Assembly (NCBI GenBank): GCA_964585575.1
Contig: CAZPEM010000002.1
Span: 1 to 59,627, forward strand
Reading direction: 5' to 3'
Length of the DNA stretch: 59,627 nucleotides
Origin: UBA4655 sp964585575
Lineage (GTDB): Bacteria; Planctomycetota; Planctomycetia; Pirellulales; UBA1268
The position numbers and the translations under genes were made by a program. The notes below the pieces were generated by a model that searched no databases, was not told where the DNA came from, and worked only from the letters and a program-made list of their open reading frames with translations. Position 1 is the first letter of the stretch. Each line of letters begins with the position of its first letter. Below, piece after piece: positions 1 to 6,487 of this stretch.

Positions 1-217
1 CGATGGGGAACTGCACGCCCGAGTCGCAGTTCCAGATGCCCAGCCGCCAGTTCTCAGCGCGGCACAAGTCAGTGATCTCCCGGGCGGCCTCGTGGGGTTC
101 GTGCGTTTGGACCCAGATGCCCGTGAAGCAGGCTGAGACGAGTTCGTGGAGGCGGGAGGTGAGCGTCGGGGTGGAGGCGGGCGGTGCGGGTGTCGGGGTG
201 TTTTTGGATCGGGGCAT
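1..217 (-). CDS. N-terminus of a probable AAA+ ATPase, cut by the window edge
   Basis: An open frame reads from an ATG at 217 leftward off the window, giving 72 codons without a stop. The first 20 or so residues are Pro/Thr-rich and probably disordered. They are followed by a segment with the pattern L-V-S-A-C-F-T-G-I-W-V-Q-T-H-E. That pattern resembles the N-terminal domain of Ycf46-like AAA+ ATPases, which in other planctomycetes and cyanobacteria are found near DUF1257 and DUF2997 genes. The ATPase core itself lies outside the window, so this call rests on the N-terminal pattern and the neighbours. It is the last gene visible in the minus-strand run and starts 38 nt after the DUF6915-like gene. 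Confidence 0.55.
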   Translation of the reverse strand, partial: MPRSKNTPTPAPPASTPTLTSRLHELVSACFTGIWVQTHEPHEAAREITDLCRAENWRLGIWNCDSGVQFPI

Positions 218-255
218 AGTGTCTCCGTGGAAAGAGGTTGAAAAAGCGGCGGGGG

Positions 256-594
256 CTACTTGGCCAACGCGCTACCGCGGCCGAGCATCCAACTCTCGGG
301 CTGAATCTTTGCCAGCCAGTCAGCCACCGTAGGGATCCGGCCGAGGTCTTCGAGGACGTGCTGCTCGCCGACGAATCTCACGGGAAGTACCCTGCCGGTC
401 GACAGCGTGATCGTGGAGCCGAACAGGGCCTCCAACATGAACACGCCCTCGCTGTGATGGCGTAGTGCGCGGTGCCGGAAGTCCGCCATGTGGGCCTTGC
501 TGCCGTCGAGCCATTCGTGCAGCCGGAGGTACTCGTCAGGCTCGCCGCCGTACTTCTTGGCCGACGAGACAGCATGGTGATAGGGGTGCGCCAT
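256..594 (-). CDS. DUF6915-like small protein
   Basis: This gene encodes 112 residues and opens with M-A-H-P-Y-H-H-A. It has a His-rich centre (A-D-F-R-H-R-A-L-R-H-H) and a conserved R-F-V-G-E-Q-H-V-x-E-D-L-G-R-I-P-T segment. This pattern matches the DUF6915 family as I remember it; the function is unknown. No signal peptide or membrane segment is visible, so it is probably cytoplasmic. Its ATG overlaps the stop codon of the upstream gene by one base (TAATG), which suggests translational coupling. The clustered histidines and arginines could bind metal or nucleic acid, but that is inference. Confidence 0.7.
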   Translation of the reverse strand: MAHPYHHAVSSAKKYGGEPDEYLRLHEWLDGSKAHMADFRHRALRHHSEGVFMLEALFGSTITLSTGRVLPVRFVGEQHVLEDLGRIPTVADWLAKIQPESWMLGRGSALAK

Positions 595-1043
595 TACAGG
601 TCGAACTCCCGGGTGGAATCTCGGGTCTCGGTGTAGTTTTCTTGGTGCTGGATCGTGACCTTGGCCGTCTGGGTGTCGATCGTGAGCGTGCCTTGGCCGC
701 CGTCGTTGATCTCAAAGCCCGCGGGCAGGAACTCGTACACGCAGTTCTCCAGTTGCTCGATCACTTCCTTCGGCAGGCTCGCTCGGTCGACACGCTCGCC
801 GGCCACGTCCCGGTACTGCACGCCGTCGATGGCCCCTGAATCGCCGTAGCCCGAGTAGGCAGCCTCGATGTTGGCGACCCGGTGATTTCTCAGGGCCGGG
901 AGGACTTCTGCGCGGAGCTTGGCCTTGGCGCGCTCCAGTCGGGCCTGCTCGGTCTGGTGGAAGTGGGCAAGGAGCTGCCGGACGTTCTCGCTGACCTGTT
1001 CTTCTGCCGGGTCTTCGGGGGTCTGAGGTGTGGTCATAAGCAT
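594..1043 (-). CDS. DUF6878-like protein of unknown function
   Basis: The predicted protein has 149 residues. I chose the ATG at 1043 because an AGGA sits about 6 nt upstream; a second ATG at 1037 is possible and a longer frame to 1118 has no ribosome site. The N-terminal half is a charged helix (residues 15-60) with many Glu, Gln, Lys and Arg. The C-terminal half has alternating hydrophobic residues that look like a small beta sheet, with F-E-I-N-D-G-G-Q-G followed by T-L-T-I-D. This resembles the DUF6878 family, whose role is unknown. The gene lies in the DUF1257/DUF2997 run and is coupled to the DUF6915-like gene below it. Confidence 0.55.
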   Translation of the reverse strand: MLMTTPQTPEDPAEEQVSENVRQLLAHFHQTEQARLERAKAKLRAEVLPALRNHRVANIEAAYSGYGDSGAIDGVQYRDVAGERVDRASLPKEVIEQLENCVYEFLPAGFEINDGGQGTLTIDTQTAKVTIQHQENYTETRDSTREFDL

Positions 1044-1168
1044 TTGAATCCTGTGGGAGGTGTGATGAGCGGCTGGCCGGGGCTGGATGGCGGAAACGAA
1101 TCCATCTCCGCCATCCAAACCCCGAATTCACGGCGGCGTTGATTTCACCGCCACCGTAGAAGCCGGCC

Positions 1169-1378
1169 CTAGCTGCGCTGCCGGAGCTGCTCGCCGGCAC
1201 TGGTCTGGTTGTAGAACTCCGGCAGCAGGCTCTCGCGGCCGGCTACCCCGAGCGCACGTTCGAGGTCCCGGGTGGCGTCCCTGCACGAGCCTCCGGTGAA
1301 CCCCGAGGACTTGATGCTCACGGCGCCTTCGGGGCTGACGGTGATCTCGATGGTCTTGGTGGTGTTGGGCGTGCTCAT
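1169..1378 (-). CDS. DUF2997 family protein
   Basis: This short gene encodes 69 residues from an ATG at 1378. The motif I-E-I-T-V-S-P-E-G near the N-terminus, followed by a G-F-T-G-G-S-C segment and a helix, fits DUF2997. DUF2997 genes usually sit beside DUF1257 genes in cyanobacteria and planctomycetes. The start codon overlaps the stop of the DUF1257 gene (ATGA), so the two are probably translated in a fixed ratio. The single Cys in the G-G-S-C motif is a family feature as I recall it. The molecular function is not known. Confidence 0.75.
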   Translation of the reverse strand: MSTPNTTKTIEITVSPEGAVSIKSSGFTGGSCRDATRDLERALGVAGRESLLPEFYNQTSAGEQLRQRS

Positions 1379-1746
1379 CAGGCGACACCTCCCACACGCA
1401 CGGTGACCTTGATCGAGCCGTCCTGCAGGCTGGTTTCCGTGACCGAATGGCCCTTCTTCCGGGCTTCGATCTTGGCCTTCTCGACGGCGTATCCCTGCAG
1501 GAACTGGTTCAGATGTTTTTGTTCCCCCCAGTGGCCGCCGTAGTTGTCGTACTGGAGCTGGCCGGTCTGGAGGTTGCACACGACGGGGTACGACCAGCCG
1601 GGGAGCTGCACGCACAAGCCCGTAGCCGTCGCGTTGAACAGCCGGACGGTCTTGTGCTCGGGTGTAGGAATCTGGAGGCGGACACAGGCGGCTTTCACGG
1701 CTGCCTCGTCCCGTATTTCTGTTTTTATTTCAACAATATGGCTCAA
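1378..1746 (-). CDS. DUF1257 (Ycf35-like) protein
   Basis: This gene encodes 122 residues. It opens with S-H-I-V-E-I-K-T, the usual start of DUF1257 proteins (M-S-H-I-V). The start codon is TTG at 1746, supported by an AGGAG about 10 nt upstream; no ATG is better placed. A central segment with L-P-G-W-x-Y-P-V-V is typical of the family, which includes the chloroplast protein Ycf35. Its role is unknown. The stop overlaps the start of the DUF2997 gene. The upstream neighbours are two membrane proteins transcribed in the same direction. Confidence 0.8.
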   Translation of the reverse strand: MSHIVEIKTEIRDEAAVKAACVRLQIPTPEHKTVRLFNATATGLCVQLPGWSYPVVCNLQTGQLQYDNYGGHWGEQKHLNQFLQGYAVEKAKIEARKKGHSVTETSLQDGSIKVTVRVGGVA

Positions 1747-1791
1747 GGCCGGGTTCTCCTGTGGGTTGGTAGGGGAGGTGTGAATGGCCTG

Positions 1792-2568
1792 TCAGAACGG
1801 CATGGGCTCGCGGTCTTGGTTGCAGTCGTGCTCGCCGTCCTGCTCGCTGTCACTGGGGAAATCCGGGCTGCCTTCACCGGCGTACCCGACAAGGGCAACA
1901 TGGTGACTCTGCTTGCGCTGGTGTTCCCCGAGCCGTAGCGAGCCACCGCGAGCGCCATATGGCCAAACAGATGGCCCGACAGGCAGCCCCGCAGATACCC
2001 CGACCGGTTCCGTAACGTGCGCCGAGATTTCCTCGACGAGCAGCTCTACGGTCGCGGCCAGTTCTTCCTGCCGGCCATCTCCAGCCCGATTCACGAGCCA
2101 GAGCGCCAGACCAGCCACCAGCAACACCGTGATACAGACGAGCACGGGCCCGCTCGCATTCAGCGCCGCGGCCCATTGCGAGTCTTTCAGGCCGAGTTCC
2201 GTGAGGGCCGAAATATGGTCCGCAAGATTGCTCCGCTCGCTGGAAAGTTGGCCCAGTGTTTCCGCCAGCCGTGCGTTCTGCTGTGCCTGTGCTTCAGCCT
2301 GCTGGGCCTGAGCCTCTGCGGCCTGACTCGCGACCCGGGCGGCTTCTTGGGCCACATTCAGCGAGCGTTCGAGCTGCCGGGTATCAGAGCCCCAGAGCCA
2401 CGAAAACCAGCCTGCTTCGGCAGATTGGGCTGTGGCGATCAGGAAGCCCATGATCACAACCGGCCAGAGCAGCATGAGCACGTAGGTAAACGCCCGGAAA
2501 AGCAGGCCCGCGATGAACTGGCCGAGTACCAGCAGCGCCCAGAAAAACGTTGAAAGAAACCACGTCAT
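1792..2568 (-). CDS. Membrane protein with central coiled coil, unknown family
   Basis: The predicted protein has 258 residues from an ATG at 2568, with a GGAG about 10 nt upstream. The longer frame to 2736 only overlaps the next gene and is rejected. Residues 3-50 are strongly hydrophobic and likely form one or two membrane segments. A Gln/Ala-rich coiled coil follows, with a repeated A-Q-A-Q-Q pattern, then a second hydrophobic stretch (V-L-V-C-I-T-V-L-L-V) and a charged cytoplasmic tail. This layout suggests a membrane-anchored oligomer. I do not recognise a family. It starts 7 nt after the small membrane protein gene, so the two probably share a transcript. Confidence 0.6.
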   Translation of the reverse strand: MTWFLSTFFWALLVLGQFIAGLLFRAFTYVLMLLWPVVIMGFLIATAQSAEAGWFSWLWGSDTRQLERSLNVAQEAARVASQAAEAQAQQAEAQAQQNARLAETLGQLSSERSNLADHISALTELGLKDSQWAAALNASGPVLVCITVLLVAGLALWLVNRAGDGRQEELAATVELLVEEISAHVTEPVGVSAGLPVGPSVWPYGARGGSLRLGEHQRKQSHHVALVGYAGEGSPDFPSDSEQDGEHDCNQDREPMPF

Positions 2569-2575
2569 GAGTTGG

Positions 2576-2770
2576 CTATCTCCTACGGGAACGAGATCGA
2601 TGGGAAGTAGTCGGCGGAGAAGCGAAGTGCCGCCGTTGCACTTCAGCGAGCCGGGCCATGAGCCGGTTACAGAGAGCCTGCAGGGCCCGACGGAGTTTCG
2701 TTTCGCGGGCCAGCAACACAGCCAAGCCCGCAGCAAGAATGGACAGAATCACCCCGACAGCAGTTGTCAT
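2576..2770 (-). CDS. Small single-span membrane protein
   Basis: This gene encodes 64 residues from an ATG at 2770, with a strong AAGGAG Shine-Dalgarno 6-7 nt upstream. Residues 3-22 form one hydrophobic segment (V-G-V-I-L-S-I-L-A-A-G-L-A-V-L-L). The rest is basic, and the last 12 residues are rich in Ser and Arg. The positive tail should stay in the cytoplasm. No family is recognised. The good ribosome site and tight spacing to the next gene argue that it is real. Confidence 0.55.
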   Translation of the reverse strand: MTTAVGVILSILAAGLAVLLARETKLRRALQALCNRLMARLAEVQRRHFASPPTTSHRSRSRRR

Positions 2771-2809
2771 GGGGTCTCCTTTTGAGAGGGTGAGAGGGGG
2801 AAATGAAAA

Positions 2810-3334
2810 TCAGTTCCGGCAGGAGAGTTCAGCCAGATCGATTGCCAGCCACCGGTCACTGGCGAAGTCGTAGAACTCCACCTCCCGGAACATGGCAGTC
2901 GGGACGGGCGTGGGTGTGAATCTCCACGTGTCCGGATCACTGCCGAGTTCGAGGCCGGCGACGAGAAGCCCTATGCAGACGCTGGGCTTGGTGCCGGCGA
3001 TCAGGGGAAGCTGCTGGAAGGCATACGGTGCGCACGTTCCCGGCACCGTGATCCTGACCAGACCGCCCTGAGCCTTGGCCGTCTCGATCTGGCCCTGCAT
3101 GCCCGGAATCGGAACCTTCGTGGCGGTCGGTTCCCACTGGTCTTGGATGCTGAACCACGCGACGGGTTTTTCGTGGGGCTCAATCTTGGCGGTCGTAGGC
3201 TTGATGCAGCCTGAGTTAATGATCTGCCGGAGTTTCTGGCCCGTGGTGAAGTGGAAAATCTTGTCGGGCGGATCGGGGCTGGGAGGTGGCTGGTCGGTGT
3301 TGGAAATCGGGATCAGAGTGACGTGGATTTGCAT
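2810..3334 (-). CDS. Hypothetical protein with a weak ADP-ribosyltransferase-like N-terminus
   Basis: This gene encodes 174 residues. After a Pro-rich linker, residues 26-46 read as I-F-H-F-T-T-G-x-K-L-R-Q-I-I-N-S-G-C-I-K-P. This is reminiscent of the start of ADP-ribosyltransferase-fold enzymes such as DarT and Tpt1, where a His-x-Thr strand precedes a short helix and a Gly. A later A-W-F-S-I-Q-D-Q-W-E-P-T segment would supply the next strand. The similarity is weak and I cannot name the family. It is the first gene of the minus-strand run, and the promoter probably lies in 3335-3481. Confidence 0.5.
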   Translation of the reverse strand: MQIHVTLIPISNTDQPPPSPDPPDKIFHFTTGQKLRQIINSGCIKPTTAKIEPHEKPVAWFSIQDQWEPTATKVPIPGMQGQIETAKAQGGLVRITVPGTCAPYAFQQLPLIAGTKPSVCIGLLVAGLELGSDPDTWRFTPTPVPTAMFREVEFYDFASDRWLAIDLAELSCRN

Positions 3335-3481
3335 GTGGGTAGGTTCCTTGGGCGCAGACGGAGAGCGCAGGCAAGGGTGATAAATCAGCCGCCGGAGAGG
3401 TCAGCGGCTACGAGAGAGCGAGCGCGGCCTGCTGATGGCTATTTTTGCGCTCACTGAATATGCCCGGAATTCGGCGGGGAT
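3335..3481. other. Intergenic gap between the DUF1257 cluster and the BREX operon
   Basis: These 147 bases separate the last gene of the BREX operon (stop at 3482) from the first gene of the DUF1257 run (start at 3334). Both units are on the minus strand. I see no clear open frame and no strong hairpin followed by a T-run. The gap must hold any terminator for the BREX transcript and any promoter for the downstream cluster, unless the two are cotranscribed. Confidence 0.4.
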
Positions 3482-4426
3482 TTAGGCCCAAGGAGCTTCC
3501 AACGTCTCCTCGCCCAACAACTTTCGCATCGCCGGAGCCAGCGCTTTCGCGTACCGGACCTTGAATGCCTCGACAGATTCCGACGCCAACGATTTCAGTA
3601 TTTTTGCCGTAACGAGCAGAGCGATCTGGCCGGCCTGACTGGAAACCTTGTTGATCCAGAATGGGTGGCGAATCGGGCGGACGGACTGGGTGTCGCCGTT
3701 CTTCGTGTTGGCCATGTGGTCGAACGCGTTCATCCCATGCACCGCGTCCGAATAGAAGCCGTAGAATGTTTCGTAAGCCACCCCCTCGCCAACGCGGTAG
3801 GCCAACTGACGCGCAGTGTCCGGCCCACCAAACAGTGAGTACCACGGTGGAGGCCCCGGTTTCTTGCCTCGGGCTATCACGGCTTCCTGCCAGGCCGTTT
3901 CGATGTCTCTGAACTCGGCGCTCTCAAAAAGCCCTGCCACCCGATCCGCAATGGCAAGCGAATCTACATCCGCTCCCTCAAAAACGTGCGAGTGTTCTTG
4001 GCCGGCAAGTCTCTCGCGGAGTTTCTTGTTGGCGTCTGTCGTCGGATCGCATCGCTCGGCAAATGCGACCGTTCGGTGGGCGTGGGCGAGTTGGTAGGCC
4101 TTGGCTCGCTGTAGCGTATCGTCGGCGAGTACCCACAAGATCCCCCAGTAGCTCTCCCACGCTGACCGCAACAGGTGAAAGCAGTTCTGCGTGCACCCCT
4201 CACGAACCAACACCCCCACGCCATCCAATACTTCGATCACGTTGCGGGTTTGCATCAAGACCGTCGCACCGGAAGTCTGACCCGAGCTCGCATCCTCGGC
4301 TTCTGCAGTGGTCCAAGCGTCGATGAGGAAGTCGACGCTGTCGTTAACGAACAGCGCGCGTTCGGCGCGATAACGCTGGTACTGTTTTCGATCCCGCGCG
4401 TTGACGAGAAGGTCGGGGAAACGCAT
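3482..4426 (-). CDS. DUF5677 family protein appended to the BREX operon
   Basis: The protein has 314 residues and looks all-helical. Residues 60-100 read R-N-V-I-E-V-L-D-G-V-G-V-L-V-R-E-G, then L-L-R-S-A-W-E-S-Y, which is the characteristic core of DUF5677 proteins. A second conserved helix (F-Y-S-D-A-V-H-G) lies near residue 230. DUF5677 proteins are of unknown function and are often found in accessory regions. The ATG at 4426 is only 6 nt after the brxL stop, so this gene is almost certainly on the BREX transcript. It is not a core BREX component and could be an accessory or regulatory protein. Confidence 0.7.
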   Translation of the reverse strand: MRFPDLLVNARDRKQYQRYRAERALFVNDSVDFLIDAWTTAEAEDASSGQTSGATVLMQTRNVIEVLDGVGVLVREGCTQNCFHLLRSAWESYWGILWVLADDTLQRAKAYQLAHAHRTVAFAERCDPTTDANKKLRERLAGQEHSHVFEGADVDSLAIADRVAGLFESAEFRDIETAWQEAVIARGKKPGPPPWYSLFGGPDTARQLAYRVGEGVAYETFYGFYSDAVHGMNAFDHMANTKNGDTQSVRPIRHPFWINKVSSQAGQIALLVTAKILKSLASESVEAFKVRYAKALAPAMRKLLGEETLEAPWA

Positions 4427-4432
4427 CCTTTC

Positions 4433-6487
4433 TCACTCCACGAGCGCCTTGAACACCGCGTCGGCGGCGTCCTTGTAGAACTCGATGTTCAGCCGGGTCC
4501 ACACGTCGTCCGGCAGGTCGGCCAGCTGCCGGCGGGCGGCGACCGGCATCAGCACGGTGCCCGCCTGCTTGTCGACCGCCAGCTCGGCGATCCGCTGGGC
4601 GTTCGGGATCATCTCGAACGAGCCGCCCAGGTTCAGCGGGCCGATCAGGATCGTGCCGCCACGGGTGTTACGGCCGAGCAGCGCGCCGCACATCGCCACG
4701 AGCACCGGCAGGCCAAGCCCGGCGCCGTTCTTGTCGGCGTCCATCGCCCGCAGCTGGAGGGAGAACTCGTGGGCACGCGGGTCGCGGTCGCCCACCAGTT
4801 CCTTCGCCCGCGTGTAGAGGTTCTGCTCGCCGATCCGCACGCTCTCCCGAAATCCGGCCGGCACCGGCTGGTTCAAAATCCGCACCGTGCTCCCCGGGCC
4901 GACCGTCACCTCGACGCGATAGAGGCCAGGCTCTGATTCGAGGCCGCCCGGGCTCACCGCCCAGACCTGCCCCGGCGGCAGCGGGTCGCTCTCAATCGCC
5001 TCGTCGCTGTGCAACTCCGGCGTGGCCACGAACTGCTCCACGCCCTCGGCGCCCATCACGTAGCTGAAGTGCGTGTTGCGGAACTCGCTCTTGAGCAGCC
5101 GTTTTTGTTGTTCCTTCACCCGGCGGCGGGATTCGAGAGCCAGTCGCACCATCCACTCGAGGTCTTCGTCGGACACCGGCATCTCGGGGTCGGGGAAGAG
5201 CAGCTTCGTCAGGCCGCTGACCGTCTTGTTCACCGCCTCGATGTCGCGGCCGGAGAGGGCGCCGCCGAGGTGGACCCGCTCGTACATCACCGTCGCCCGG
5301 CTCGTCGTGCGCAGGTGGCTCCAGCACTCGCTCAAGAAGTCACTGACGAGGCCGAAGTGGTTCGTCAGGTGGTCCGTGGGTTTCAGCTTCGGGAAATCCC
5401 AGCCCGGGGCGAAGGCGTGCAGCCGGTCCATGAACGCCGTGTCGCTCCGCATCTCCGGCGGCAGCGGGCTGAGCAGGTGGCCGATCCGCTGCTGCTGGTC
5501 CACGTCCACGTCGAAGTTGCCGACCATCACGATGCCGCCATCGGCTCGGATGTTTTCCTTGCCGCGGCTGAACTGCCCGCTGGCCATGTAGCCCTTCATG
5601 ATGTTCACGCCGTCCTTCTGGTCGAAGGAGATGCCCGACACCTCGTCAAAGCAGACGACGTCGTACTGACAGACCAGGCCCTTCTGTCCCGAGGCGTTGT
5701 TGACGAACATCTTGGCCACCGACGCCTTGCCGCCCGAGATCAGATGGGCGTAGGGCGAGATCTGCTGGAAGAGGTGGCTCTTGCCGGTGCCGCGGGGACC
5801 AAGTTCGACGAGGTTGTAGTTCCGCTCCACGAACGGCACCATCCGCAGGAGGAGCACGCGGATCGCCTTCTCGTCGAGCGCGTCGGGCTCCAGACCGATC
5901 GACCGGATGAGGAACTTTTTCCACTCCTCGGTCGAGAAGGTCCGCCGCCCACGCTGCAGCGCCTCGAGTACGTCCGACTTCGACATCTGGATTGGCCGCA
6001 TGGCCTCGATCCCAAACGCCCGCCCGCCCGCCTGCGACGCGATCACGCTGTCGTAGGCGAGCGTCACCTCCGCATAAAAGCCGTCGGTGAGCATCCGTTC
6101 GTTGTCGCGGACCAGGTCGTCTGGAATCCGCACCTCCCGCAGGGCCAGGCTCGGCAGCTCGGCAACGTAGCAGTCGTTCTTGGCGTCGAGCCGGGCCCGC
6201 ACGATGTCGATGAGTTTCACCTGCCGCTGCTCCTTGGCGCGGCTCTTGAAGAGTTCCTCGTTTCCGGTGCGGACGGTGCGGTCGGCGAGCTGCTGGGTGA
6301 CGATCCCGAGGCCCTGCTCAATCTCCTCAGGGTCGGTCGTAGCGCAGTAGCGGCCGAGCAGGAACTCCACGACGTAGCTGGGGACCGGGTATTCCTTCGC
6401 GTAGCGGCGGACGAGGTCCTTGCGGACGAGGTAGCCGTCGAAGGCGCTCGAGGCCACCTCATCGAGTCGGTCGAGAACGAGTGTCAT
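4433..6487 (-). CDS. brxL: BREX protein BrxL (AAA+ with Lon-like C-terminal domain)
   Basis: This 684-residue protein has the usual BrxL length. A Walker A motif (G-P-R-G-T-G-K-S) lies at residues 230-237, and a Walker B-like V-C-F-D-E about 50 residues later. The last 130 residues have the fold signature of the Lon protease domain. In the place where Lon has its catalytic Ser, this protein reads K-N-G-A-G-L-G-L-P at about residue 585, with no Ser. Published structural work describes BrxL as an MCM-like DNA-binding ring, and protease activity is not expected here. The start overlaps the pglZ stop by 4 nt. BrxL is the defining effector of type 1 BREX. Confidence 0.92.
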   Translation of the reverse strand: MTLVLDRLDEVASSAFDGYLVRKDLVRRYAKEYPVPSYVVEFLLGRYCATTDPEEIEQGLGIVTQQLADRTVRTGNEELFKSRAKEQRQVKLIDIVRARLDAKNDCYVAELPSLALREVRIPDDLVRDNERMLTDGFYAEVTLAYDSVIASQAGGRAFGIEAMRPIQMSKSDVLEALQRGRRTFSTEEWKKFLIRSIGLEPDALDEKAIRVLLLRMVPFVERNYNLVELGPRGTGKSHLFQQISPYAHLISGGKASVAKMFVNNASGQKGLVCQYDVVCFDEVSGISFDQKDGVNIMKGYMASGQFSRGKENIRADGGIVMVGNFDVDVDQQQRIGHLLSPLPPEMRSDTAFMDRLHAFAPGWDFPKLKPTDHLTNHFGLVSDFLSECWSHLRTTSRATVMYERVHLGGALSGRDIEAVNKTVSGLTKLLFPDPEMPVSDEDLEWMVRLALESRRRVKEQQKRLLKSEFRNTHFSYVMGAEGVEQFVATPELHSDEAIESDPLPPGQVWAVSPGGLESEPGLYRVEVTVGPGSTVRILNQPVPAGFRESVRIGEQNLYTRAKELVGDRDPRAHEFSLQLRAMDADKNGAGLGLPVLVAMCGALLGRNTRGGTILIGPLNLGGSFEMIPNAQRIAELAVDKQAGTVLMPVAARRQLADLPDDVWTRLNIEFYKDAADAVFKALVE

